Positions 1 to 8,502 of a stretch of DNA of 64,000 nt are shown here, one piece after another. How positions within the stretch are numbered: the first letter of the stretch is position 1; every line of letters starts with the position of its first letter. Where the stretch lies: assembly GCF_026153355.1 (NCBI RefSeq), contig NZ_CP110636.1:5828001-5892000 (forward strand), given 5' to 3'. This DNA comes from Streptomyces endophytica (lineage in GTDB: Bacteria; Actinomycetota; Actinomycetes; Streptomycetales; Streptomycetaceae). The notes under the pieces are model-generated. The model ran no database searches. It was given only the letters and a program-made list of their open reading frames with translations, and was not told the origin of the DNA. The position numbers and the translations under genes are program-made.

Positions 1-520
1 GGACGCTCTCGATGGTGGTGCGGCCGGCGAGGGACGGCTTGATCGTGCCGACGAATTTCTTGCCGATCCGGCTGGGGATCGGGTGGGTGTAGCGGATCCC
101 GTTGCGGTCCATGACGACGATGAAGTCCACGCCGCCGCGTTTGCGGGCGTCCTCGGTCAGCGGCTGGAGCACCGCGCTCGCGCCCGGATGGCCCTTCTTC
201 AGCACGGTGGGCAGGCCGGGGGCGTGCGCGAAGGACTCGGCGGAGGCGAGCGAACGGTCCCGGGCGCCCTGGAACCGGTCGCTCCGCGCCTGGACCAGCA
301 GGGTGATCACCGCGGCCACGACGAGCAGCAGCACGATCAGCACCTGCAGGAGGAACATCTGGCCGGCGACACTGTGGACGTCCACCAGGGCGCGCAGGCG
401 CTGGTGGAGCGGTTTCGGCGGGCCGCCGTCCCGTGCCCGCCGGCCGTTGTCGCCCGGGCGCCGACCGGTGGACCTGCGCCCCGGAGCGAACCACGGAAAG
501 CGGCCGGAAAATCGGGCCAT
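1..520 (-). CDS. Sensor histidine kinase, CitA/DcuS-like, N-terminal part
   Basis: This is the 5' part of a gene that runs off the left edge. Reading down from an ATG at 520 gives about 173 residues: an arginine-rich cytoplasmic start, one membrane segment near residues 55-77 (LLQVLIVLLLVVAAVITLL), then the beginning of an extracytoplasmic sensor domain. The stretch MDRNGIRYTHPIPSRIGKKF near residue 140 matches the PAS-like ligand-binding domain of CitA/DcuS kinases, where this region helps form the dicarboxylate pocket. The kinase core and any response regulator lie outside the window. The assignment rests on this one domain; the ligand is unknown. Confidence 0.75.
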   Translation of the reverse strand, partial: MARFSGRFPWFAPGRRSTGRRPGDNGRRARDGGPPKPLHQRLRALVDVHSVAGQMFLLQVLIVLLLVVAAVITLLVQARSDRFQGARDRSLASAESFAHAPGLPTVLKKGHPGASAVLQPLTEDARKRGGVDFIVVMDRNGIRYTHPIPSRIGKKFVGTIKPSLAGRTTIESV

Positions 521-636
521 GCTCCATATGTACCTCGCGCACCGACGTGGCCGATACGCACCACGCTGAAGTATCACATGACTGTACGGCGGTGACCGGG
601 CCCGCGGGGCGGTGTTCCGGGGCCCGTCCGCCGTGC

Positions 637-1385
637 TCAGCCCGCCGGCTCGCCCAGGAACTCGCAGGTACGGCGCGGGTCCGCGTCCCCGGCGAGCTCC
701 GTGCCGCAGAGGACCACCTCCGTCGCCCCGGCGTCCCGGTAGCGCCGCACCTCGGCCGCTACCGTCCGCTCGTCGCCGATCACGGCCACGTCGGCCGCCC
801 CTTGCCGCCGGAGAGCCCGATGACCCGGGCGTAGGACGGGATCGGCTCGTAGCAGGCGAGCTGCTCGGTGAACGTCCGGCGCACCGCGTCGGCGTCGTCC
901 GTGACCAGTCCGGGCACCAGCGCCACGATCCGGGGCGCTGGCCGACCGGCGGCCTCCGCCGCAGCGGTGACGGCCGGGACGATGTGCTCGGCCAGCGCGC
1001 GGGGCCCGGCGAGGTACGGCAGGACCCCGTCGGCCGGCTCGCCGCTCACCCGGAGGGCCCGCGGGCCCATCGCGGCGACGGGCGGCGGCACGCCCGCCTC
1101 GGCGCCCGGCACCCGTGCGGGGATCGGGGTGGCGGCGGTCAGCAGCTCGCCGCGGAAGTCGGCGCTGCCGGTCGCGGTCGGCTGGCGCAGCGCGGTGAGG
1201 AATTCCCGCAGCCGGGCTTCCGGCCGCTCGATCCCCGTCTTCGGACACCATCCGCTGGTGGTCTCCCGCGGCCGCCGCCTCCGCGGCGAGCCGCACGGTG
1301 GCGTCGATCCGGCTGCCGGGTCGGTCGCGTTGAGTGCCACTTCCACAGTCGTGTCAGCGGGAGCGAAAGGGAGTTGGCCGGTCAT
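637..1385 (-). pseudogene. Decayed LLM-class F420-dependent oxidoreductase
   Basis: Pieces in different frames match a luciferase-like F420-dependent oxidoreductase. An N-terminal strand (TVEVALNATDPAAG) continues in another frame as ATVRLAAEAAAAG and jumps straight to HQRMVSEDG. The region normally in between, which carries the first barrel strands and part of the cofactor site (roughly 70 residues), is missing. The frame changes again before ERPEARLREFLTALRQ. The body then reads through MGPRALRVSGEPADG and AGPRALAEHIVPAV, and a last single-base loss in a GGGG run near 803 separates it from DVAVIGDERTV and the stop at 637. The internal deletion makes this a real pseudogene even if the frame breaks are sequencing errors. 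It sits just beyond the molybdenum hydroxylase operon on the same strand. Confidence 0.75.
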
Positions 1386-1466
1386 TCCGGTGCGGGCGTG
1401 ACGCTGCTTTGTCGGCTGTGTGAACTCCTTCTCTGCCCAGCCGGTGGGGTGACGTGTACCGGGGGC

Positions 1467-2624
1467 TCAGGCGGCGGCGGTCGAACCGGTCGGGCCCGTG
1501 CCCGGGCCGGCGGGGTCGCGGTGGATCGGGGTGTCGGAGCCGGTCAGCGGCCGGCCCGTACCGCCGCGCCGGGCCGCGACGATCTCGGCGGCGATGGACA
1601 GGGCGGTCTCCTCGGGCGTACGTGCACCGAGGTCGAGACCGATCGGGGAGCGCAGCCGGGCCCGCTCGCGGTCGGTGAGGCCGGCCTCGCGCAGTCTTCG
1701 GTCGCGGTCCTCGTGGGTGCGGCGGGACCCCATGGCGCCGACGAACGCGACCGGCAGCCGCAGCGCCACCTCCAGCAGCGGTATGTCGAACTTGGCGTCG
1801 TGGGTGAGCACGCACAGGGCCGTACGGCCGTCGGTGGCCGTGCGGCGGAGGTAGCGGTGCGGCCAGTCGACCACGATCTCGTCGGCCTCGGGGAAGCGGG
1901 CCCGGGTGGCGAAGACGGGGCGGGCGTCGCAGACGGTGACGTGGTAGCCGAGGAACTTGCCGGTACGCACCAGGGCCGCGGCGAAGTCCACCGCGCCGAA
2001 GACGATCATGCGGGGCGGCGGTACGTTCGCCTCGACGAACACCGTCAGGTCCGCCTCGCAGCGGGTGCCACCCGCCGAGACGTCGAAGCTGCCGGTGCGG
2101 CCCGCGTCCAGCATGGCGCGGGACTCGCCCCGTGCCGTGCGGTCCAGGTCCGGGCCGCCGCCGAGGCCGCCCTCGTGGGAGCCGTCGGGGTGGACGAGCA
2201 GCGCCCGGCCGAGGAGGTCGGCCGGGCCCTGGACCACCCGGGCCAGGGCCGCCGCCTCGCCCCGGGCGGCGGCCGCCAGCGCGGCGGCGAACACCGGCCG
2301 GTCCGGGGCGTCGGCGGTCACCGGCGTGACCAGGACCTCGATCGTTCCGCCGCAGGTCAGCCCGACCGCGAAGGCGTCCTCGGCGCTGTAGCCGAAGCGT
2401 TCGCGGACGGTCGTGCCGTCCTGCAGCGCCTGGGCGCACAGGTCGTAGACGGCCGCCTCCACGCACCCGCCGGAGACCGAACCGATGGCCGTGCCCCCGC
2501 TGTCGACGGCGAGGGCGGCGCCGGGGCTGCGCGGGGCACTGCCGCCGACGCCCACGACCGTGGCGACGGCGAACTCCCGCCCCTCCTCGGTCCACCGGTT
2601 CAGCTCATCGGCGATGTCCAGCAT
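1467..2624 (-). CDS. XdhC-family molybdenum cofactor maturation protein
   Basis: The 385-residue protein starts at the ATG at 2624, with GGGAG about seven bases upstream. The N-terminal XdhC/CoxI domain holds the conserved VGGSAPRSPGAALAV and SGGCVEAAVYD. The C-terminal NAD-binding-like XdhC domain includes VFGAVDFAAALVRTGKFLG, DARPVFATRARFPEAD, LTHDAKFDIPLLEVAL and FVGAMGSRRTHEDR. XdhC proteins bind molybdenum cofactor, promote its sulfuration and hand it to the apo-hydroxylase. It is the last gene of the operon and overlaps the end of the catalytic subunit gene by 20 bases, so it probably serves that enzyme. The C-terminal 30 residues are poorly conserved. No frame break is seen. Confidence 0.92.
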   Translation of the reverse strand: MLDIADELNRWTEEGREFAVATVVGVGGSAPRSPGAALAVDSGGTAIGSVSGGCVEAAVYDLCAQALQDGTTVRERFGYSAEDAFAVGLTCGGTIEVLVTPVTADAPDRPVFAAALAAAARGEAAALARVVQGPADLLGRALLVHPDGSHEGGLGGGPDLDRTARGESRAMLDAGRTGSFDVSAGGTRCEADLTVFVEANVPPPRMIVFGAVDFAAALVRTGKFLGYHVTVCDARPVFATRARFPEADEIVVDWPHRYLRRTATDGRTALCVLTHDAKFDIPLLEVALRLPVAFVGAMGSRRTHEDRDRRLREAGLTDRERARLRSPIGLDLGARTPEETALSIAAEIVAARRGGTGRPLTGSDTPIHRDPAGPGTGPTGSTAAA

Positions 2625-4767
2625 CCCGCTCTCCCACGCTTCCTCGTCCGGTCCCCGCCTGCAGGACCCGGTCCGGCCGGATCGGCAGATGCCGGTGCCG
2701 TACACCGGTCGCGTGCCAGACCGCGTTGGCGATGGCCGCCGCGGCACCGACGATGCCGATCTCGCCGATGCCCTTGATCCCCACCGGGTCGTCGGGGTCC
2801 GGATCGTCCACCCAGTCCGCCTCGACGAGCGGTACGTCGGCGTGTGTGGCGACGTGATAGCCGGCGAGGTCGGCGCCGACGTGGCCGCCCGAGGCGCGGT
2901 CCCGGACCGCCTCCTCGTGCAGGGCCATGGAGATGCCCCAGATCATGCCACCGACGAACTGGTTGCGCGCGGTGAGCGGATTGACGATCCGGCCCGCCGC
3001 GAAGACGCCGAGCATGCGCCGTACCCGCACCTCGCCGGTGGTGACGTCCACGGCGACCTCGGCGAACTGTGCGCCGAAGGAGTGCCGTTCCTTCTGCGCG
3101 AGGGCGCCGATCGCCGCGGTGGTGTCCGACCGTACGGTGATGCCCTCCGGCGGGATGTCCGTGCCCAGCGCGAGCCGCTCGCGCAGCTCCTTCGCCGCGG
3201 CCAGCACCGCCCAGGACCAGGAGCGGGTGCCCATCGAGCCGCCCGCGATCATCGCCGGGCCGAAGTCGCTGTCCCCGATGCGCACCCGGACCCGGGCCGG
3301 CGCGACCTCCAGCGCATCGGCGGCGACCAGGGTGAGCGCGGTGCGCGCCCCGGTGCCGATGTCGGCCGCGGCGATCCGCACGGTGAAGGTGCCGTCCGCC
3401 TCGGCCGTCAGGACCGCCGTGGAAGGGGCGGCTCCGGCGCCGAAGGAGGCCGCGGCGGTTCCGGTGCCGAGCAGCCAGCGCCCCTCGCGGCGGAGTCCGG
3501 GACGCGGGTCCCGGTCGGCCCAGCCGAACCGGCGGGCGCCCTCCTCGAAACAGGCGCGCAGGTTGCGGGTGCTGAACGGCAGACCGGAGACCGGGCCCTT
3601 CTCGGGTTCGTTGCGCAGCCGCAGCTCGATCGGGTCGATCCCGCACTTCTCGGCGAGCTCGTCGAGCGCCGCCTCCAGCGCGAACGACCCCGGTGCCTCG
3701 CCCGGCGCGCGCATGAACGTCGGTGTCGGCACGTCGAGCCGTACGACGGTGTTGGTGGTGTGGTGGGCGTCGGCGTCGTACATCACCCGGGCCACGGCGG
3801 CGCTCGGCTCGATGAATTCGTGCACGGTCGAGGTCAGGCTCAGGGCGCGGTGCTCCAGCGCGCGCAGCCGCCCGTCGGCGTCGGCGCCGAGCCGGACCCG
3901 CTGGCTGGTGGGGCTGCGGTAGCCGGTCAGCGAGAACATCTGACGGCGGGTCAGGACGACGCGTACGGGGCGCTGGAGGACGGTCGCGGCCATCACGGCG
4001 GCAACCTGGTGTGCGCGCACGCCCTTGCTGCCGAAGCCGCCGCCGACGTGCTCGGACCGCACCCGCACCGCGGACGGGTCGAGCGAGAACAGCTTGGCGA
4101 GCTCGCCCACGACCCAGGTGGCGCCCTGGTTGGAGTCGACGACCTCCAGCCGGCCGCCGTCCCAGCGGGCCGTCGCCGCATGGGGCTCCATCGGGTTGTG
4201 GTGCTCTTCGGGCGTGGTGTACTCGGCGTCCAGGACGACGGCGGAGGCGGTGAGTTCGGCCTCCAGGTCGCCCTTCTCCGCCACTGCCGGCAGATGGCCG
4301 TCCAGCGGGTAGGCGTCCGGGTGCCCGCCGGCGAAGTCGATGTCGTGCGGCTCCTGGTCGTAGTGCACCACCAGCGCTTCGGCGGCCGCCCTGGCCTGCT
4401 CGGACGTCTCGGCGACGACCAGCGCCACCGGCCAGCCCAGGCTCGGCACCCGGTCGTGCTGGAACACCGCGCAGGTCGGGTCCGGAGCACCCAGCATGCC
4501 GACGTACTCGGTGTCGACACGCGGGGCGTTGCCGTGGTGCAGCACCGTGAGCACGCCGGGCATCGCCAGGACGGGCCCGGACTCCACCGAGCGGATCCGG
4601 CCGCGGGCGATGGTGGACACCACCAGCCAGCCGTGGGCGAGGTCGGCGAACGGGATCTCGCCGGCGTAGCGCGCCGCGCCGGTGACCTTGGCCAGGCCCT
4701 CCACGCGGGTGTGCGCGGTGCCGACGGCTCCGCGTACGGCGGTGGTTTCCGTCGTCGTCGTGGTCAT
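2605..4767 (-). CDS. Molybdenum hydroxylase catalytic (Moco-binding) subunit
   Basis: A 720-residue xanthine dehydrogenase-family large subunit. The N-terminal domain (residues about 15-120) starts at RVEGLAKVTGAARYAG. The Moco domains follow, with VGGGFGSKGVRAHQ, the loop PTPTFMRAPGEAPGSFALEA, and GIKGIGEIGIVGAAAAIANA near the end, whose Glu is the expected catalytic base. Such enzymes hydroxylate aldehydes or N-heterocycles with water-derived oxygen. Its ATG overlaps the stop of the FAD subunit (ATGA) and its end overlaps xdhC. The neighbouring FAD subunit is of PaoB/YagS type, which points to a YagR/PaoC-like aldehyde oxidoreductase rather than a xanthine dehydrogenase. The true substrate is unknown. 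Confidence 0.92.
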   Translation of the reverse strand: MTTTTTETTAVRGAVGTAHTRVEGLAKVTGAARYAGEIPFADLAHGWLVVSTIARGRIRSVESGPVLAMPGVLTVLHHGNAPRVDTEYVGMLGAPDPTCAVFQHDRVPSLGWPVALVVAETSEQARAAAEALVVHYDQEPHDIDFAGGHPDAYPLDGHLPAVAEKGDLEAELTASAVVLDAEYTTPEEHHNPMEPHAATARWDGGRLEVVDSNQGATWVVGELAKLFSLDPSAVRVRSEHVGGGFGSKGVRAHQVAAVMAATVLQRPVRVVLTRRQMFSLTGYRSPTSQRVRLGADADGRLRALEHRALSLTSTVHEFIEPSAAVARVMYDADAHHTTNTVVRLDVPTPTFMRAPGEAPGSFALEAALDELAEKCGIDPIELRLRNEPEKGPVSGLPFSTRNLRACFEEGARRFGWADRDPRPGLRREGRWLLGTGTAAASFGAGAAPSTAVLTAEADGTFTVRIAAADIGTGARTALTLVAADALEVAPARVRVRIGDSDFGPAMIAGGSMGTRSWSWAVLAAAKELRERLALGTDIPPEGITVRSDTTAAIGALAQKERHSFGAQFAEVAVDVTTGEVRVRRMLGVFAAGRIVNPLTARNQFVGGMIWGISMALHEEAVRDRASGGHVGADLAGYHVATHADVPLVEADWVDDPDPDDPVGIKGIGEIGIVGAAAAIANAVWHATGVRHRHLPIRPDRVLQAGTGRGSVGERDAGHRR

Positions 4768-5754
4768 CGCGCGGCCTCCTCGGCGAGCTCGGTCAGCAGG
4801 GCGACGACGAGATTGCGCATCAGCGTCACCTTGTGTCCGTTGTGGGGTAGCGCCTCGGCCGCGGCGAGTTCGGCGTCCGCGGCGGCGGCGAACGCCTCGG
4901 CGTCGGCCGGCCTCCCGGTCAGCACCCGCTCGGCCGCGAGGGCCCGCCACGGCCGGGACGCCACCGCCCGAGGGCGAGGCGGACGTCGCGCACGACTCCG
5001 TCGCGGATGTCGAGGGCGGCGGCGATCGAACCGATCGCGAAGGCGTACGACGCGCGCTCCCGCACCTTGCGGTAGCGCGAAGCTGCGGCAACCGGCAGCG
5101 GCGGCAGGGTGACCCCGGTGATCAGCGCCCCGGACGGCAGTGCGGTCTCCCGGTGCGGGGTGTCCCCACGGGCAGATAGAACTCCGCGAGCGGCAACTTC
5201 CCCGGCCCGTCCGCCGTTTCGTAGTGGACGACGGCGTCGAACGCGGCCAGCGCCACCGCCATGTCCGAGGGGTGGACCGCGACGCAGTGCGAGGAAGCGC
5301 CGAGGATCGCGTGGTTGTGGTGCTCGCCCTCGATGGCGGAGCAACCGCTGCCGGGCGTCCGCTTGTTGCACGGCCGGGCGAGGTCCGTGAAGTACCCGCA
5401 GCGGGTCCGTTGCAGCAGGTTCCCGCCGACGGTGGCCATGTTGCGCAACTGGCCCGAGGCACCGGCGAGCACCGCCTGCGCCAACGCCGGGTAGCGCCGC
5501 CGCACGTCGGGATGGGCGGCGAGATCGCTGTTGGTCACCGTGGCGCCGATCCGCAGCCCGCCGTCCTCCGTGAACTCGATCCCGTCCAGGGGGAGTTCAC
5601 GTACGTCGATGAGCAGCCCGGGCCGCTCCACCCCGGCCTTCATCAGGTCGACGAGGTTGGTGCCACCGCCGAGACAGCGCGCCTCCGGGTCGGCCCCGAG
5701 GAGCGCGACCGCTCCGGGAACATCGAACACCCGCTGATAACCGAACTCCCTCAT
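4764..5754 (-). CDS. Molybdenum hydroxylase FAD-binding subunit, two frame breaks
   Basis: The reconstructed protein is about 330 residues, the same as the intact copy at 18875-19870. It has the FAD-binding motif CLGGGTNLVDLMKAGVE, then GASGQLRNMATVGGN and a Cys-rich PaoB/YagS insert (RCGYFTDLARPCNKR, PGSGCSAIEGE) expected to hold a 4Fe-4S cluster. The frame breaks twice by one missing base: in the CCCC at 5164-5167 (after EFYLPVG; the next frame gives TPHRETALPSGALITGV), and in CCC at 4967-4969 (after DVRLALG; the next frame gives VASRPWRALAAERVL). All parts are conserved, so sequencing error is more likely than decay. Its ATG overlaps the stop of the Fe-S subunit gene (ATGA). Confidence 0.85.
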
Positions 5755-6338
5755 GCCGCCCCCTCCGTGCCCGCCGAACCCGCTTCGATCCCCTGCGCCG
5801 ATCCGGCTTCATGGGCGGCCGCCGCTCGCGCAACGGCCTCAACGATCGATACATACGCCCCGCAGCGGCACAGGTTGCCGCTCATCCGCTCCCGGATCTC
5901 CTCGGGTGTCAAGGGCGGAACTCCCGCCTCCGGCCGCACATCGGCACTCGCCGCACTCGGCCACCCGGCCGCGTGCTCCTCGATCACCGCGAGCGCGGAA
6001 CATATCTGCCCCGGTGTGCAGTACCCGCACTGATAGCCGTCGAGGTCGAGGAAGGCCTGCTGCACCGGATGGAGCGTCTCACCGTCCGCCACACCCTCGA
6101 TCGTGGTGATCTCCCGCCCCTCGGCGGCCACCGCGAGCTGAAGGCAGGAGACCGCTCTGCGCCCATCGATCAGCACCGTACAAGCACCGCATTGGCCCTG
6201 GTCACAGCCCTTTTTGGTGCCCGTCAGATCGAGCCGCTCGCGCAGCGCGTCGAGCAGCGTGGTGCGGTGGTCGACGGGCAGCGCATGCTTCTCGCCGTTG
6301 ATGTTCAGGGTGATGGCACTGGACGTCGATAGGGCCAT
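5751..6338 (-). CDS. Molybdenum hydroxylase 2Fe-2S subunit
   Basis: First gene of the operon, 195 residues from the ATG at 6338; the open frame upstream is low-complexity and was not used. The plant-ferredoxin domain holds GCDQGQCGACTVLIDG (first 2Fe-2S cluster) and the helical domain holds GYQCGYCTPGQ with MSGNLCRCGAY (second cluster). The protein carries electrons from the Moco site to FAD. There is an unusual insert of about 25 residues before the last motif and an Ala-rich tail. No twin-arginine signal is visible, unlike Escherichia coli PaoA, so the enzyme is probably cytoplasmic. The promoter should lie in the 458-base gap shared with the divergent tetR gene. Confidence 0.93.
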   Translation of the reverse strand: MALSTSSAITLNINGEKHALPVDHRTTLLDALRERLDLTGTKKGCDQGQCGACTVLIDGRRAVSCLQLAVAAEGREITTIEGVADGETLHPVQQAFLDLDGYQCGYCTPGQICSALAVIEEHAAGWPSAASADVRPEAGVPPLTPEEIRERMSGNLCRCGAYVSIVEAVARAAAAHEAGSAQGIEAGSAGTEGAA

Positions 6339-6706
6339 GATCAGCTTCTTTCGCGTGTGACTTTCGTAGGCGATGCGCGAAACAGGAGGAGGGGCAGGGA
6401 AGGAAGGGGGCAGAGAACGAAGGGGCAGGGAAGGGGCACGGATCCGGAGTTCGGGGTTCGGCATTCCGGCGAACCCAAGGGCACCTTCAGGAAGGGCACC
6501 CCCGCCGGGAGGCACCCCCGGGAAGGAGGCAGTGCATGCGGTACGTCAGTGCGTCAGTGCATCAGGACAGACATCGGGTGCGGTGAGTGCGATGCGGTGC
6601 GGTCGGATACGTGCGATGAGCACGGCAACGTAGCAAAAGTGGCGAACGTAGCGAATACAGAAGGGCGAACACCCCACCACCCGCTTCTGCCGCTATGGTG
6701 GAGCTA

Positions 6707-6724
6707 ACCGGACAGCTATCCGAT
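6707..6724. promoter_or_regulatory. Candidate TetR operator, distal copy (imperfect)
   Basis: ACCGGACAGCTATCCGAT has the same plan as the perfect copy 30 bases further on: two 8-base arms around a 2-base centre, with two mismatches between the arms. Centre-to-centre spacing of 30 bases is close to three helical turns, which would place two repressor dimers on one face of the DNA. Confidence 0.6.
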
Positions 6725-6736
6725 TACTGCAAACCT

Positions 6737-6754
6737 ACCGGACACCTGTCCGGT
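6737..6754. promoter_or_regulatory. Candidate TetR operator, perfect inverted repeat
   Basis: ACCGGACACCTGTCCGGT has perfect 8-base arms around a CC centre. It ends 42 bases before the tetR start and lies between tetR and the divergent molybdenum hydroxylase operon, the usual place for an autoregulatory operator controlling both directions. Confidence 0.7.
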
Positions 6755-6796
6755 TATCAAGGCCGATCCGGCAAGTGATTCCCGAAGGGAGGACGG

Positions 6797-7393
6797 GTGC
6801 GGGAGAAGAAGGACGCCCCACTGCGCTCGGACGCGCAACGGAATCGCGAGCGCATCCTGGAAGTCGCCCTGGAGGAGCTGACGCGCGCGGCCGACGCCCC
6901 GCTGAGCGCGATCGCGAAGAAGGCCTGCGTCGGACAGGCGACGTTCTACCGCAACTTCCCCAACCGCGAGTCGCTCGTCCTCGAGGTCTACCGCTACGAG
7001 GTCCAGCAGGTCGCCGACACCGCGGCCCAGCTGCTCGAAACCCGCTCCCCCGACCAGGCGCTGCGGGAATGGATGGACCGCCTGGCCCAGTACGCCATGG
7101 CCAAGGCCGGTCTGGCCGACGCACTCCGGAAGGCGACCGCGCACGGCAGCCTGGCCGCCTCCGGACACGGCCCGGTGACGTCGGCCGTCGCCCTCCTGCT
7201 GAAGGCCAACGAAGAGGCCGGCACCATCCGCCCGGGCATGACCCCCGACGACTTCTCACTCGCCATCGCCGGCCTCTGGCAGATCGACCCGCACAGCGAC
7301 TGGCAGTCCCGTGCCGGCCGTCTCCTCGACCTCGTCATGGACGGCCTCCGCGCCGGAGCCCCGGCCGCACACAGCGCCGCCGCGGAGAGCTGA
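6797..7393 (+). CDS. TetR-family repressor
   Basis: A 198-residue protein starting at GTG, preceded by GAAGGGAGGAC. Residues about 12-60 form the helix-turn-helix domain, with RERILEVALEELTR, SAIAKKACVGQATFYRNFPN and the usual start of the ligand domain. The C-terminal half is the variable ligand-binding and dimerisation domain (KANEEAGTIRPGMTPDDF, LAGLWQ-like core). It is divergent from the molybdenum hydroxylase operon, with two operator-like repeats between, so it most likely represses that operon and itself until an unknown ligand binds. Confidence 0.92.
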   Translation: MREKKDAPLRSDAQRNRERILEVALEELTRAADAPLSAIAKKACVGQATFYRNFPNRESLVLEVYRYEVQQVADTAAQLLETRSPDQALREWMDRLAQYAMAKAGLADALRKATAHGSLAASGHGPVTSAVALLLKANEEAGTIRPGMTPDDFSLAIAGLWQIDPHSDWQSRAGRLLDLVMDGLRAGAPAAHSAAAES

Positions 7394-7395
7394 AC

Positions 7396-7413
7396 GGCGC
7401 GGTCTACCGCGCC
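7396..7413 (+). terminator. Hairpin directly after tetR
   Basis: GGCGCGG and CCGCGCC form a 7-base stem around TCTA, starting three bases after the tetR stop codon. It has no U tract, as is usual for Streptomyces terminators. Confidence 0.5.
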
Positions 7414-7837
7414 TGAGGGTCCGGGCCCGGGTGGCCGGCGTCGAGTCCCGCCAGGGCCACGGCGGTGGCCGCGAGGGTCAGGGCCGTCTTGCGCACGCGC
7501 ACAGGTTCCTCCCGAAGTGATCGCGCTCAGAGGTCAGTGGATCAAGGGTTGGCGGTGACCGGCTGTAGCGGCCAACTGTCCGGTCAACGAGATGTTCTCG
7601 GCCAGGACACGGCGACGGCAGTCGCGTTCACTGTGTCTGACCTGCGCGGTACGGCGCGCGTCGATCGTTCGTCACCGCCGACGGCTTCTCACTGACAGTG
7701 ATCGGGCCGCACCTGGCCCGTCTCAGAGTGCGATCACTTCGTTGACGCCCTGACGGGCCCTATGTCCAGGATGTTCGGCATTCCGCGTTCTTCGCCTTAC
7801 TGCGGAAATTTCTGCCGTACAGCGGAAAGGAACCCCG
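7414..7837. other. Non-coding stretch between tetR and the small CxxC gene
   Basis: No convincing gene is seen. It holds a third sequence resembling the TetR operators (7567-7584). Just before the small gene lies an AT-richer segment with repeated TGCGGAAA-like words (7801-7828), probably that gene's promoter region. Confidence 0.5.
7567..7584. promoter_or_regulatory. Possible third TetR operator
   Basis: AGCGGCCAACTGTCCGGT matches the perfect operator at 6737-6754 with an intact right arm (TGTCCGGT), two mismatches in the left arm and a variable centre. It lies downstream of tetR and about 250 bases before the 47-residue gene. Confidence 0.35.
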
Positions 7838-7981
7838 ATGGGTGCACATGTGCACGTCCGCCTGATACAGAGCCTGGGCGTAACCGAGGACGGCGAGCTG
7901 ATCGAGTACTCCTCGTGCGCCGAGTGCGGCGCGACATGGGTCAAGAAGTACCCGGAGGGGCAGGTTCAGGCCCCGGACTGA
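7838..7981 (+). CDS. Small CxxC protein, 47 residues, function unknown
   Basis: An ATG with a good ribosome-binding site (GGAAAGGAA) opens a 47-residue frame ending at TGA 7979-7981. The protein reads MGAHVHVRLIQSLGVTE at its start and has one CAEC motif followed by GATWVKKYPEG. The paired cysteines could bind a metal or form a disulfide, but two cysteines alone do not make a standard zinc finger. Coding support is the ribosome-binding site and codon bias. I do not recognise the family. Confidence 0.6.
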   Translation: MGAHVHVRLIQSLGVTEDGELIEYSSCAECGATWVKKYPEGQVQAPD

Positions 7982-8010
7982 GGGACTGACGCGCACCGCG
8001 CCCGCTCCCC

Positions 8011-8502
8011 CTACCGCCCCTGACGGCCCCGCTGCCACAGCGGGCGCACGAGCCACTCCAGGGACTCCAGCCCGTCGGTCGCCGGGGCATCGTCCTCGGT
8101 GCGACGGACGCCGAGCAGTTCGATGCGCACCGGGCCGAGCCGTAGCACGAACACGGTGTCCGCTTCGTCGGCCGACGGCTGAGGGCGGCGGGTCCGGGTG
8201 GGGACCGGGCGGCCGGGGCCCGAACGGCCCGCTCCAGCGCGGGCACCCCGCCGCTGCACGGAGCGCCGGTCACGCTCGGCGAGAGCACGGTCCGCGTCGT
8301 AACGGGCCCGGCTCTGCGGGTCGTGGAGGACGCGGTAGGCCGTCAGTACCTCTGCGAGTTCTTGTTCCGCTGCCGGCCGGGCGGGACCGGTGTCCGGGTG
8401 CAGACTGCGGACCAGTCGGCGGTAGGCCGTGGTGATCTGGCGCGCGGATGCGGAGGGCTGGACACCGAGTACGGCGTAGTGATCGGGCTGCGGTCCCGGC
8501 AT
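8011..8502 (-). CDS. J-domain (DnaJ-like) protein
   Basis: A 163-residue protein from the ATG at 8502, which has GGAGG eight bases upstream; the longer frame to 8511 would place that site inside the gene. Residues 5-70 form a J-domain: DHYAVLGVQPSASARQI, the HPD tripeptide in LVRSLHPDTGP, and a final helix with DPQSRARYDADRAL. The HPD motif is what stimulates Hsp70 ATPase. The rest is an Arg/Pro-rich linker and a C-terminal segment (VFVLRLGPVRIELLGV) that looks like beta-strands and has no zinc-finger domain. It is a small specialised co-chaperone with an unknown client. Confidence 0.85.
   Translation of the reverse strand: MPGPQPDHYAVLGVQPSASARQITTAYRRLVRSLHPDTGPARPAAEQELAEVLTAYRVLHDPQSRARYDADRALAERDRRSVQRRGARAGAGRSGPGRPVPTRTRRPQPSADEADTVFVLRLGPVRIELLGVRRTEDDAPATDGLESLEWLVRPLWQRGRQGR

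Larger units (their letters stand above)
6339..6796. other. Divergent intergenic region, xdh operon / tetR
   Basis: No gene is seen here. The half next to the hydroxylase operon (about 6375-6530) is purine-rich and low in complexity on the plus strand, with repeated GGGGCAGGGAAGG-like words. The half next to tetR carries two inverted repeats (listed separately) and an excellent ribosome-binding site, GGGAGG, before the GTG at 6797. Confidence 0.7.
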
